Shown here piece by piece: positions 1-6,941 of a stretch of DNA of 41,122 bases. Under the pieces are notes generated by a model. The model was not told where the DNA came from. It did no database searches and saw only the letters and a program-made list of their open reading frames with translations. The position numbers and the translations under genes were made by a program. Where the stretch lies: positions 1 through 41,122 of the forward strand of contig JAJDIC010000011.1 of the NCBI GenBank assembly GCA_030266525.1, read 5' to 3'. The DNA comes from Desulfovibrio sp. OttesenSCG-928-G15 (lineage in GTDB: Bacteria > Desulfobacterota > Desulfovibrionia > Desulfovibrionales > Desulfovibrionaceae). How positions within the stretch are numbered: position 1 is the first letter of the stretch; every line of letters starts with the position of its first letter.

Positions 1-501
1 TTGGAAGTTGGCGGCTTGGTATACTACGCCTAGGCCGCCGCATCTCTCGTCGGCGAAGCTTTGAATCCATGCTACTGTGGGGCAGGCGCGGCGTATGTAT
101 TTGATTGCGTAGCTTATGGCCTTGCTTTCGGAATTTCGGGGGGCATCGTCTGACAGCCACATGCGGTTTAGCTCAAGATATTGCCCCTGTACTGTGTCAG
201 CTACTACTTTACCAGCTCTTGCCGGGCATAGGGCGTAGCCGAATTGCATTACCCCCTCAAAAGCGCCCTCACGGAAAATACCCAAGTGAATGTAACTGTT
301 ATTGACTACCCGGTGTGAGTAGTGGTGTTTGATGATAGCGGCGCGGGCATCTCGACAGGGGATTTGCGCCACATAAAACGCGGCGCTGCCAAAACCTTGG
401 GGGCCTGTGTCACCTATTATATATGATGGGCTGTCTGTCTCCGGGGGAAGGTAGGGGCATAGTGCGGGGGGATGGTAGGGCTTGCCTTTTTTGGGGGTCA
501 T
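1..501 (-). CDS. mom: Mom-like DNA modification protein (partial, runs off window)
   Basis: The frame is open from an ATG at 501 to the window edge (167 codons, 3' end missing). The translation contains HHYSHRVVNNSYIHLGIF, then QYLELNRMWL, PRNSESKAISYAIKYIRR and WIQSFADERCGG, which I recognise as the conserved core of phage Mu Mom. In Mu, Mom converts adenines of phage DNA to an acetamido derivative and so blocks host restriction enzymes; it has a GNAT-like fold. An in-frame stop (556-558) and no alternative start between it and 501 fix the start. It follows com by 64 nt, and its start abuts a stem-loop, as expected for a gene whose translation needs Com. Family assignment is by motif memory, not a search. 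Confidence 0.85.
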   Translation of the reverse strand, partial: MTPKKGKPYHPPALCPYLPPETDSPSYIIGDTGPQGFGSAAFYVAQIPCRDARAAIIKHHYSHRVVNNSYIHLGIFREGAFEGVMQFGYALCPARAGKVVADTVQGQYLELNRMWLSDDAPRNSESKAISYAIKYIRRACPTVAWIQSFADERCGGLGVVYQAANFQ

Positions 502-502
502 A

Positions 503-548
503 GAGCGTCCATACTGTGAGGCTCTTGGCCTTCTGTATGTTGACGCTC
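503..548 (-). promoter_or_regulatory. Stem-loop covering the mom translation start
   Basis: On the minus strand GAGCGTC (548-542) pairs with GACGCTC (509-503). After a two-base bulge CATAC (539-535) pairs with GTATG (514-510), and AGGC (531-528) pairs with GCCT (522-519) round a five-base loop. The outer arm ends one base before the mom ATG and contains the only GGA that could serve as ribosome binding site. In Mu, Com binds mom mRNA and opens an inhibitory hairpin; this structure is in the right place for the same switch. Confidence 0.6.
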
Positions 549-565
549 CGGGCGTTCAGGGGTTG

Positions 566-739
566 TTAGTTTCGGCGTTTTGGTTGTTTGATAATCCTTA
601 CTTGCTGCCCCTCAAAAAGAAGCGTTGCGCCGCAACGGGGGCATACTGTTTCAAGGGCCAAGGCTTGGCCCTTTGCCAGCAATCTGCCGCAACGTCTGCC
701 GTATGTCAGTATGCAGGGGCAGCGTAGCTCTGTGGTCAT
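566..739 (-). CDS. com: Com-like zinc-finger translational activator of mom
   Basis: A 57-residue ORF that a 60-residue cut-off would miss. It starts at ATG 739 behind AGGTGA four bases upstream. It reads C7-P-C9, then C17-G-R-L-L-A-K-G, then C33-P-R-C36-G, and ends in a basic tail (KQPKRR). Mu Com is a similar small zinc-finger protein that binds mom mRNA and frees its start site. The usual Com pattern has one CxxC ahead of GRLLAKG; here there are three cysteines in the N-terminal half, so which ones hold zinc is unclear. Its position just upstream of mom supports the call. Confidence 0.8.
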   Translation of the reverse strand: MTTELRCPCILTYGRRCGRLLAKGQALALETVCPRCGATLLFEGQQVRIIKQPKRRN

Positions 740-765
740 TATGTCACCTATTGATGATAGCCCTG

Positions 766-816
766 TCCGCTGTTAATATGCCTGTGTCCATGCGGCCGCA
801 TTGGACAGGCAGCGGA
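766..816. repeat. Long imperfect inverted repeat in the com leader
   Basis: TCCGCT (766-771) pairs with AGCGGA (811-816), GCC (780-782) with GGC (808-810), TGTCC (785-789) with GGACA (803-807), and ATGCGG with CCGCAT (790-801, a perfect 12-bp palindrome at the tip). It lies 27 bp upstream of the com start codon, so it falls in the com leader or promoter. The rest of 740-961 holds two more small hairpins (876-893, and about 822-843) and no gene. No copy of the late-promoter box was found here. Confidence 0.5.
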
Positions 817-933
817 ACGAACCGGCAAGCGCTAACTTGTCGGGGGCCGTGGGCGGAGAGTCAACCCCGCTCGGTGGGGCGTTACAGCGCCCCGCCTGCC
901 TCAAAATAACCCTCATCACTTGTCAAAGACCAG

Positions 934-968
934 AGCCGGGCGGCCAATACCGCCCGGCTTTTTATTTT
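934..968 (+). terminator. Rho-independent terminator, plus-strand direction
   Basis: AGCCGGGCGG (934-943) and CCGCCCGGCT (950-959) form a 10-bp stem with a six-base loop, followed on the plus strand by TTTTATTTT. On the minus strand, the direction of the surrounding genes, no T-run follows. It therefore appears built to stop rightward antisense transcription into the tail genes, or it acts as an mRNA 3'-end stem for the late transcript. Confidence 0.5.
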
Positions 969-1207
969 CTTGTTTCTGGCGGCTGTTGCCGCCCTAGCCG
1001 TTCAGAGAGAAAGCTTTGGCGGCAGTGGTCAGGGTCCCAAAAGAACAGCGTGTCAATCAATTTATGGGGCCATGTGCGGGTGCCGTTACGGTGCCAGCGC
1101 CAAGCGCGGCTGGATATGGTTTCATCCGGCCAGCCCGCGCACAGGGCGTTCACAAACTGGTCAAAGGCTATCAATACGGACTTCCAGCGCGGCATGGTGC
1201 AGGGCAT
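962..1207 (-). CDS. Small conserved phage protein of unknown function
   Basis: 81 residues, starting at ATG 1207 which overlaps the stop of the preceding gene (TAATG), so it is translationally coupled. The sequence has many aromatic residues (SSRAWRWHRNG, WPHKLIDTLFFWDPDHCRQS). I recall similar small proteins at the end of tail-fibre operons in other Mu-like and lambda-like prophages, without a known role. No signal peptide or membrane segment is evident. It is the last gene before com. Confidence 0.6.
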   Translation of the reverse strand: MPCTMPRWKSVLIAFDQFVNALCAGWPDETISSRAWRWHRNGTRTWPHKLIDTLFFWDPDHCRQSFLSERLGRQQPPETRK

Positions 1208-1722
1208 TACGCGCCTCCTTTGGCGGCGTCATCCGGCCAGGACAGCGGCGGCAGTTCGGCCAGTACGTCATCAATCGTCGGCATGGCCCGTGCGCCGGAA
1301 ATCACGGCGTCCAGTATTTCGTAGCCCGTGGCCCAGGTGGCGTCGCGGGCTTCGACCATATACTGGCCTTCTGCGGCGAAGCGCGGGTTTGTGCTGGTCG
1401 CATATGTGGCGCAGGCCAGGGCGCTGTCGTAGTTGCGCCCTTGCGCAAAGGTGTCCAACCGCGCCTGTATGGCTGCCGTGAAAGCGGCCTGCTGCCCGGC
1501 TATGCGTTCTGCGTCCGTAAGCAGGGAGTCCGGCACGGCAAAGCTGTAGAAAACAATTTGTGATCTCAGAAAACCGGCGTCCGCCAAAACAAGATTGTCG
1601 GCGTCACTGGTGTCCATATACAGCGGCGTAAGGCTTTTTCCGGCTGGTGCCGCGTCCACAAAGGCGGCGTCCGCCGTGCTGTATATGCCGTCCTGAGTCA
1701 TCCAGTAGTAATTGTCTTGCAT
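1207..1722 (-). CDS. Tail fibre assembly-like protein
   Basis: 171 residues with a strong AGGAGGG site before ATG 1722, 9 bp downstream of the tail fibre gene. The N-terminus (MQDNYYWMTQDGIYSTADAA) and the alternating hydrophilic middle with an Ala-rich region (FTAAIQARLDTFAQGRNYDSALACATYATS) resemble DUF4376-type or U-like proteins that follow fibre genes and help fibres fold or assemble. The role is inferred mainly from position; no catalytic motif is visible. Confidence 0.55.
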   Translation of the reverse strand: MQDNYYWMTQDGIYSTADAAFVDAAPAGKSLTPLYMDTSDADNLVLADAGFLRSQIVFYSFAVPDSLLTDAERIAGQQAAFTAAIQARLDTFAQGRNYDSALACATYATSTNPRFAAEGQYMVEARDATWATGYEILDAVISGARAMPTIDDVLAELPPLSWPDDAAKGGA

Positions 1723-1731
1723 GATACCCTC

Positions 1732-2952
1732 CTAGACGTATCGTCCGCCGGTTTCTGCCGCGGCGTAGCCCGCATCGGTGCCGGGGAAATAATAGGCACC
1801 GCCCCCAACCACAGCGATAACCCCGTTACTTTCAACCAGATAGCGCCTGCCTGTGCAAGACCCTGTGATGATAGGTCGTATGCCCGAGTTGCGGTTGAAA
1901 TTGGCGTTCGCCACATAGCAGCAGGTATTAAAGCGCCCGCCAATAGCCATGTCAGAGTGCTGTGACAACATGCCGTATGAAGAAGACACCAGGGGCATCA
2001 TCGAAGACCCCGACGCCAGACCGTTGGCGACAATGGATACGGTGTAAATGTTTATGGTGCCGCCTGCGGACCATATAACGTGCAGGTTGGCCCCTGCCGC
2101 TGTTTCGGTTGCGGTAAAGGCCACATCCTTAAGCGCAATCAAGCTGCCCTGTGAGGCGTATATCCCGCCTATGGCTGACGTTGTAGCGCCCCGCGTAACC
2201 TGCATCGCCATATTTTCCAGCGACCAGCTTCCTGATGATGTTATCCCGTTAATCAGGAAATTATTGACAGACTTTATCACCGTCCCGGTTCCGGCCCCTA
2301 CCAGACGGACAGTGCCGCCCGAAGAGTTGTACTTGGGCAGACTTACCGGGGCGTATTCCCCCGCCGCAATGCTGACGGTAGCGGTATAAATACCCAGGTT
2401 GTACTTGCTGGATATACGATTGACAGCGCCTTGCACCGTCTTGAACGGATAATCGGGATTATCCCGGCTGGCGGCCAGGGCATCGTCCCCATCCGGGGAA
2501 ACAAAGAAGGTACGATGACCCGCAAGCCAGTGCGGCACGTCTATGGCGTCCTGGATTACTTCGATCAGATGGGCGTCCCAGGCGGACGGGTCCAGGTCGA
2601 GAGATGTTTCCGCCTCTTCGCTTCCGGGCGATACCACAAGCCCCGAACCCGGCTTGAGGGGCAGGCGCAAGACAACATCACTGTTAAGGTCGCCAGTGCC
2701 AGCCAGAGGGGCAACGGCTATAATGCGCCGCCCTACAAACCTGGCGATAATAAGGGCCTTGATAGCTTGCACAAGCTGTGCGTTATCTGCCTTGTCCGGG
2801 CTGATACCGGCAGCCGTCAAGACGGCTTGCAGTTCGTCTTGTACGGCGTTAAGCCAATCGGCTGTAACTTCTGTGGCCGGGATGGGAATAACCGGGTCAC
2901 CTTCGGTAAAGCGCCCCTGTTCTGTGGCTCCGGGGCCGTCTATTAAATGCAT
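1732..2952 (-). CDS. Tail fibre protein
   Basis: 406 residues, AGGAGG before ATG 2952. Residues about 1-70 (IDGPGATEQGRFTEGDP, then TADWLNAVQDELQAVL and a stretch ending QLVQAIKALI) match the virion-attachment head common in fibres of Mu-like and P2-like phages. From about 150 the sequence is Gly/Ser/Thr-rich and short-stranded (FVSPDGDDALAAS, PFKTVQGAVNRI), as in a right-handed beta-helix. The C-terminus is GRRYLVESNGVI and then a GG-rich tip. It should bind the host surface. There is no invertible G-segment: no invertase gene or inverted crossover sites are nearby. Confidence 0.8.
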   Translation of the reverse strand: MHLIDGPGATEQGRFTEGDPVIPIPATEVTADWLNAVQDELQAVLTAAGISPDKADNAQLVQAIKALIIARFVGRRIIAVAPLAGTGDLNSDVVLRLPLKPGSGLVVSPGSEEAETSLDLDPSAWDAHLIEVIQDAIDVPHWLAGHRTFFVSPDGDDALAASRDNPDYPFKTVQGAVNRISSKYNLGIYTATVSIAAGEYAPVSLPKYNSSGGTVRLVGAGTGTVIKSVNNFLINGITSSGSWSLENMAMQVTRGATTSAIGGIYASQGSLIALKDVAFTATETAAGANLHVIWSAGGTINIYTVSIVANGLASGSSMMPLVSSSYGMLSQHSDMAIGGRFNTCCYVANANFNRNSGIRPIITGSCTGRRYLVESNGVIAVVGGGAYYFPGTDAGYAAAETGGRYV

Positions 2953-2967
2953 ACTGCCTCCTTGGCG

Positions 2968-3561
2968 TTATTCGTAGGCAAAGTGGATAAGCCCGTGTGC
3001 CGGGCAAAATTTACGGATCATACATTCAAAGCGCGTGTCGCCCCACTGGCGCAATGGCTCCCCAGCACAGGAACGGCCCGCGCGGAAGGTCTTTATGGGC
3101 TTGCCCGCGCTGCGGATGGTAAACACGTAGCGCCAGTTGCCGTTGGTTAATGGGTCACCGGCACAAGAGTGGCCCGCGCGAAAGGGGCGGTAGTTTTGTA
3201 CCGTCACTTCGTAGCCGTACACAGCGCCAAGCCAGACAAAAAACGCTGCGTTGAGCCCTGCGCGTTCGAGCAGGGCTACAGCCAATTGGGTTACGCGTTC
3301 GTCAAAAGACAAGGTGCCGGTGTGGCATTCGTCCGGCAGGGCGTACACATCTTCATAGCGGCCAAGCCAATACAGGGACTTAAAAGGGTACAAACCATCC
3401 AAAACCCTGTTTGCGCGGGTGTGGGCGCGGTCCAGCGCAAGGCCGTCTGCCGTAAGGGCGCGGGCTATGCGTTCCCCGTTAGGGTCATAGGACACAGGGG
3501 GTAACAGATTGCGCAACAGTTCGCCGTGCGGGCTGTGCGGCAACGGTTTACCCGCGCCCAT
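2968..3561 (-). CDS. Mu gp48-like tail/baseplate protein (DUF2313)
   Basis: 197 residues. ATG 3561 overlaps the stop of the gene before it by one base (TAATG), which I prefer to an in-frame ATG 13 codons upstream. The family sits between baseplate J and the fibre gene in Mu, P2-like and lambda-like prophages and joins fibres to the baseplate. A short internal repeat is visible: FRAGHSCAGDPL near residue 135 and FRAGRSCAGEPL near 164, each followed by an aromatic strand, typical of the C-terminal half of the family. Confidence 0.75.
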   Translation of the reverse strand: MGAGKPLPHSPHGELLRNLLPPVSYDPNGERIARALTADGLALDRAHTRANRVLDGLYPFKSLYWLGRYEDVYALPDECHTGTLSFDERVTQLAVALLERAGLNAAFFVWLGAVYGYEVTVQNYRPFRAGHSCAGDPLTNGNWRYVFTIRSAGKPIKTFRAGRSCAGEPLRQWGDTRFECMIRKFCPAHGLIHFAYE

Positions 3562-4658
3562 TACATTGCACCCAAGGTGACCGCGCCAAGGCGCGGCCAT
3601 GTAATGTCGTGCGCGGGGATATTGCCTGCAGGCGTTATAATATCCACATCCAACACGCCGGGCACGTCCAGTATGGCTACAATCAGCTTGGCTACGATTA
3701 CGCCGTCACCCGGCAGCAAGGCGGCGAAATAGACGGCAAGGGCAGCTTCAACGCGCGGCTGCAACATGGGCAGGGTTACGCCGGACAAGGGGTCTACCTT
3801 GACGTTAACCGTAATATTGGTTAGCTTAACCGCAGGGGCGAGTATTAGGCAGTCTGGCTTTGGCTCCGGCAGTTGCGTGTCTACATGGGCCGCAACCTTG
3901 GCTACCAAGGCGGCCGGGGGCACGGCATCGCCACTTACACACACAACATCTACAGTGCCAAGGCCGCGCCGTATGGGCAGGCATTTGGCCCAGGTTATGC
4001 CGGGCACAGCCAAACACCAACGTTCATACGCCGCCTTATTGGCCGCGCCGGGCGGGTTGCGCATATAGAACAGCAGCCGGGCAAGCAATGCGCCATGCGT
4101 TTCCTTATCCGTGCCGCCGCTGGCGTACAGCAAGGCGTCTGTATCCACGCCGCCCGGTGCCGTGCGCAAGGTAACGGCAACGCCGGTCAAGTCCGGCAAT
4201 GCGCCTGCGTTTTGCGCCTCGCAGGCCAATACAATAACGCCGCCCTCGGGGCTGCCGCCTACCCAAGCTTCCGTGGTCACAAACACGACCTCTTCGGGGG
4301 CGGGTACGGCCTCCGTAGCTTCCGGCACATAGACAAGCGCCGTGCCTGCGGCAAAGGCGGGCACAGTATCATCAAGGGCGATAATCTGCACGTTGCCGCT
4401 GGCCTTTGTGGCGGGCTTAAGGGCCATGCCGCGCAAGGCGGCGTGTTGTTCCAGCTTGTCCGGGTCTGCCGTATCGGGCAAGATTTGGCGTTCCAGGTAT
4501 TCCTGGTGGCGGTACAGGCCGTCCACGGCGCTGCTTGTGGCGCTTGCACGTACAAAATTGTCACTGTCCGGGGTAATATCGGCAGCATCATCAAGGTTGC
4601 GCACGTCTTGCAGGTAATCTGTGCGTATACCCTCGAAATCCGGGATATCGTAAGCCAT
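3561..4658 (-). CDS. Baseplate J-like protein (Mu gp47)
   Basis: 365 residues, start overlapping the upstream stop (TAATG at 4658). Begins MAYDIPDFEGIRTDYLQDVRNL and carries the GGTDKETHGALLARLLFYMRNPP and GTVDVVCVSGD blocks typical of the baseplate J wedge family. It forms the wedges around the central hub of a contractile tail. It follows W and precedes gp48, the standard order. Confidence 0.88.
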   Translation of the reverse strand: MAYDIPDFEGIRTDYLQDVRNLDDAADITPDSDNFVRASATSSAVDGLYRHQEYLERQILPDTADPDKLEQHAALRGMALKPATKASGNVQIIALDDTVPAFAAGTALVYVPEATEAVPAPEEVVFVTTEAWVGGSPEGGVIVLACEAQNAGALPDLTGVAVTLRTAPGGVDTDALLYASGGTDKETHGALLARLLFYMRNPPGAANKAAYERWCLAVPGITWAKCLPIRRGLGTVDVVCVSGDAVPPAALVAKVAAHVDTQLPEPKPDCLILAPAVKLTNITVNVKVDPLSGVTLPMLQPRVEAALAVYFAALLPGDGVIVAKLIVAILDVPGVLDVDIITPAGNIPAHDITWPRLGAVTLGAM

Positions 4659-5026
4659 TAGATAACCTTGTAGGGGTAGCTATAGGTGCGGGTTTTGCCG
4701 GTCAGGTCCACAATATCTATCAGCAGCAACATACGGCCTGCGCCGGTATCGTCCGGGGCAAGTTCCTGAACATCCACTGTCACCTTTTCCGCACGGCCGT
4801 CCCGCACAAGTGGGGCCAAAGCCTCATCGGCGTAGGCTTTGGCAAGCACACGCACGTTAGGCAGGTCTTTGCTGCGGGCAAGCAGGTGCAAACGGCTGCC
4901 AATGGACGGGTCAGCCCAATAACTGCCAAGCGGGGTAAACAGGCGCATATAGACAGCGTTAGACAAGTCGCCTGTACGTTGTCCGGTATAATCGCCAGTG
5001 TAGGGGTCAAGGGCTGTGTCGCTCAT
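4658..5026 (-). CDS. Baseplate wedge protein W-like (Mu gp46, gp25 family)
   Basis: 122 residues from ATG 5026 (MSDTALDPYTGDY). The family marker is RLFTPLGSYWADPSIGSRLH near residues 27-46, as in T4 gp25 and P2 W. An ORF start ten codons upstream is unlikely, because 5026 lies exactly 6 nt after the -10 hexamer of a late promoter. There is no Shine-Dalgarno sequence, so the mRNA may be leaderless. It is the first gene of the last structural transcript (W, gp47, gp48, fibre and small tail genes). Confidence 0.85.
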   Translation of the reverse strand: MSDTALDPYTGDYTGQRTGDLSNAVYMRLFTPLGSYWADPSIGSRLHLLARSKDLPNVRVLAKAYADEALAPLVRDGRAEKVTVDVQELAPDDTGAGRMLLLIDIVDLTGKTRTYSYPYKVI

Positions 5027-5078
5027 GGCCCCACTATAAGTGGGGCCATTGGTCAAAGAAGGGGGAAGGGCTTCGGTA
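5025..5078 (-). promoter_or_regulatory. Late promoter D (W-tail block): box plus palindromic -10
   Basis: Minus-strand box TACCGAAGCCCTTCCCCC (5078-5061), 22 bp gap, then TATAGT (5038-5033) at the centre of a perfect palindrome with 11-bp arms (5025-5049). The ATG of the W-like gene starts 6 nt after TATAGT. There is no -35 consensus. The box centre lies roughly 43 bp upstream of the expected start, where Mor/C proteins bind Mu middle and late promoters. Confidence 0.75.
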
Positions 5079-5092
5079 GGTTTTGGGCAGGG

Positions 5093-5773
5093 TTATTGTA
5101 CGGGTATGTCGGTTGTGCTGCCGCCCGACTCCACGCCGCTATGGATATGGGCTTTGCCGCTAACGCCGCTGGATATGCAATCTGGCGCGGTGTGGTTGCC
5201 CGTACTTGTCAGGTAGCCTTGCTGCACAATGTTGGCGTTCATCCGGGCGGTGGCCGTGCTGCCGCCCTCGCCCCCGAAATCAAGGTCCGGTGCGCCATAA
5301 CTGGCGTGGGCGCTGGCTGATTCCTTGATATTGGTAGCCTTGACGCCAAAATCCTTGCACTTGATGTTGCAGCCGTTTTTGACGTTAATGTTTAATTCGT
5401 CCGCTTCCACGTCTATGATGCGGCCGTTTTTCAGATGGATAAACGCCCCGTCCGCGTTATATACGCGGGTTTCTCCTTGAGCCACAACGATACGGGTGTT
5501 TGCATCCTCGGTGCCGATAATCACGCTGTGGGTTGTTTTGCCGCCCAAAGGGATAATGATACATTCCGTGCCTTTTGGCGGGGCGCTGGTAAAGCCGAAG
5601 TGTTGACACAGTTCAACATTCGGGGTGCTCTCACCGTCCAGCGCGTCTACTTGCACCTGTTGTACGCCGGGCTTGGGGTTGATAGTGCCAAGCACGGCCC
5701 GGTATGCTGTGCGGGCCGCGCCTGCGGCTTTGTTGGCCTGTTTGCCCATGGTGCGCAATAATTTATTAGACAT
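5093..5773 (-). CDS. Baseplate spike/assembly protein V-like (Mu gp45)
   Basis: 226 residues, overlapping the end of the P-like gene by 8 bp. The middle is an OB-fold-like region (VQVDALDGESTPNVELCQHFGF, then PPKGTECIIIPLGG). A repetitive beta-prism follows (residues about 130-200), and the C-terminus reads SGKAHIHSGVESGG. The HIH at 209-211 matches the HxH motif that holds iron at the tip of P2 and Mu tail spikes. It should be the membrane-piercing needle. It is the last gene before late promoter D. Confidence 0.85.
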   Translation of the reverse strand: MSNKLLRTMGKQANKAAGAARTAYRAVLGTINPKPGVQQVQVDALDGESTPNVELCQHFGFTSAPPKGTECIIIPLGGKTTHSVIIGTEDANTRIVVAQGETRVYNADGAFIHLKNGRIIDVEADELNINVKNGCNIKCKDFGVKATNIKESASAHASYGAPDLDFGGEGGSTATARMNANIVQQGYLTSTGNHTAPDCISSGVSGKAHIHSGVESGGSTTDIPVQ

Positions 5774-6941
5774 TGCCCCTCACAATTACCTGTAACGGTC
5801 CTGACGATTTTTTGCCTTTCTTGCCTTTTTTGCCCTTACGCTTGCGGCTCTTGCGTTTTTTACCCGCGCCCTTGGCAGCCTTGGCTTTTTGGGTGGCAAC
5901 GTCCGGTAGCCAGATTCCGTCCTCTTTCAGCTCCAGGCGGGTTCTTTGACCGTCTATGCCGCCGATAAATGTGCGGCGCATCAAAAAGTATATGCCGTCC
6001 AGCCCGGCTACAGGGCAGTTTACATAGACGCGCTGGCCCGGCTCCCACAGCGGGCCTTGCCCGGCTTCGTCAAAGGCCCGGTGGCCACGTACCTCTGCCG
6101 TTATGGTCAGGGCTGACAAGCGACTGTCGGCCAACAGTTTACGCGCTTTTTTCTGTGCGTAGTCGGCGCTTTCTGCGTCACCATCCACCACAATCAAGGG
6201 GCGGTAAATACCTGCCTCCTTTAGCACGTCATCTTCTACCCGCGCCTTGATGTTGGCTACTGCCCGTTGCTTGGCTGTGCCGTGGGCCTGGGCAAGTACC
6301 GTTACTTCGCTGTAATACTCCTCTATCCCTGGGTCGATATCCAAGGATATGACGTTTGTCTTGTCGCTGGACCGGTCAAGTATCAGCTCTCCTACCGGGT
6401 CAGATGTATAGTCAGGCCCGCCAACAATCAGGGTACCGTCCGGGGCAAACCATGCGTGGCAGCCGTTAAGCTCACAGGCCGTTTGCAAGGCTTCCCACGC
6501 TGTCATGCCCGGCTCTATACTTACTTTTTGGCGCAGGCCCTTTGTGCGTATATCCACGTTGGCAATGCCAAGGGGCTTGACGATAGTCTCTATCAGCGTG
6601 GCAAAATCTATGGTTTGCGCGCTAAATATGGGGGCGCTGCAATCTACCAACACGCCGGTAAGGTCACGCCCGTTAAGTTCCAGATCATGGTTGCCCTTTG
6701 CTATACGGTGGCGGGCGCGGTCCAGACGGCCGGTAAGTATTGTCTCGCCCCCGGCGCTTACGGTTACTTGCTGCCAAAGGGACAGGTCGGCGGGGCTATC
6801 GGCCACAGGTACGCCAAGACTTACCCGCCACGCATCGGCGGGCGTTAAAAAGTCTGAATCAATTTCATAGTGCGTCCAGATATTATGTTCGTTACCGCCT
6901 ATGCGCACAACGATATCGTCCAGCGGTGGCTTATTTTGCAT
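5766..6941 (-). CDS. Tail hub protein P-like (Mu gp44, late-control-D family)
   Basis: 391 residues starting at ATG 6941. It has the hub-family blocks VRIGGNEHNIWTHYEIDSDF, ILTGRLDRARHRIAKGNHDL and DRSSDKTNVISLDIDPG, as in Mu P and T4 gp27-type hubs. Near the C-terminus (about residues 350-382) there is a run made almost entirely of Lys, Arg and Gly (KKRKSRKRKGKKGKKGKK). That run is unusual for this family and could bind DNA or the tape measure. The gene overlaps both neighbours. Confidence 0.85.
   Translation of the reverse strand: MQNKPPLDDIVVRIGGNEHNIWTHYEIDSDFLTPADAWRVSLGVPVADSPADLSLWQQVTVSAGGETILTGRLDRARHRIAKGNHDLELNGRDLTGVLVDCSAPIFSAQTIDFATLIETIVKPLGIANVDIRTKGLRQKVSIEPGMTAWEALQTACELNGCHAWFAPDGTLIVGGPDYTSDPVGELILDRSSDKTNVISLDIDPGIEEYYSEVTVLAQAHGTAKQRAVANIKARVEDDVLKEAGIYRPLIVVDGDAESADYAQKKARKLLADSRLSALTITAEVRGHRAFDEAGQGPLWEPGQRVYVNCPVAGLDGIYFLMRRTFIGGIDGQRTRLELKEDGIWLPDVATQKAKAAKGAGKKRKSRKRKGKKGKKGKKSSGPLQVIVRGNV

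Noticed and set aside
740..961. Possible fifth copy of the late-promoter box ahead of com
   Set aside because: Both strands were read for TACCGAAG and GGGCTTCGG variants; none was found at a sensible distance from com.
1732..2952. Diversity-generating or invertible tail fibre system
   Set aside because: No reverse transcriptase, template repeat, invertase or inverted crossover sites are in the window.
3873..4661. Plus-strand ORF of 262 residues opposite baseplate J
   Set aside because: Antisense shadow of a clear family member.
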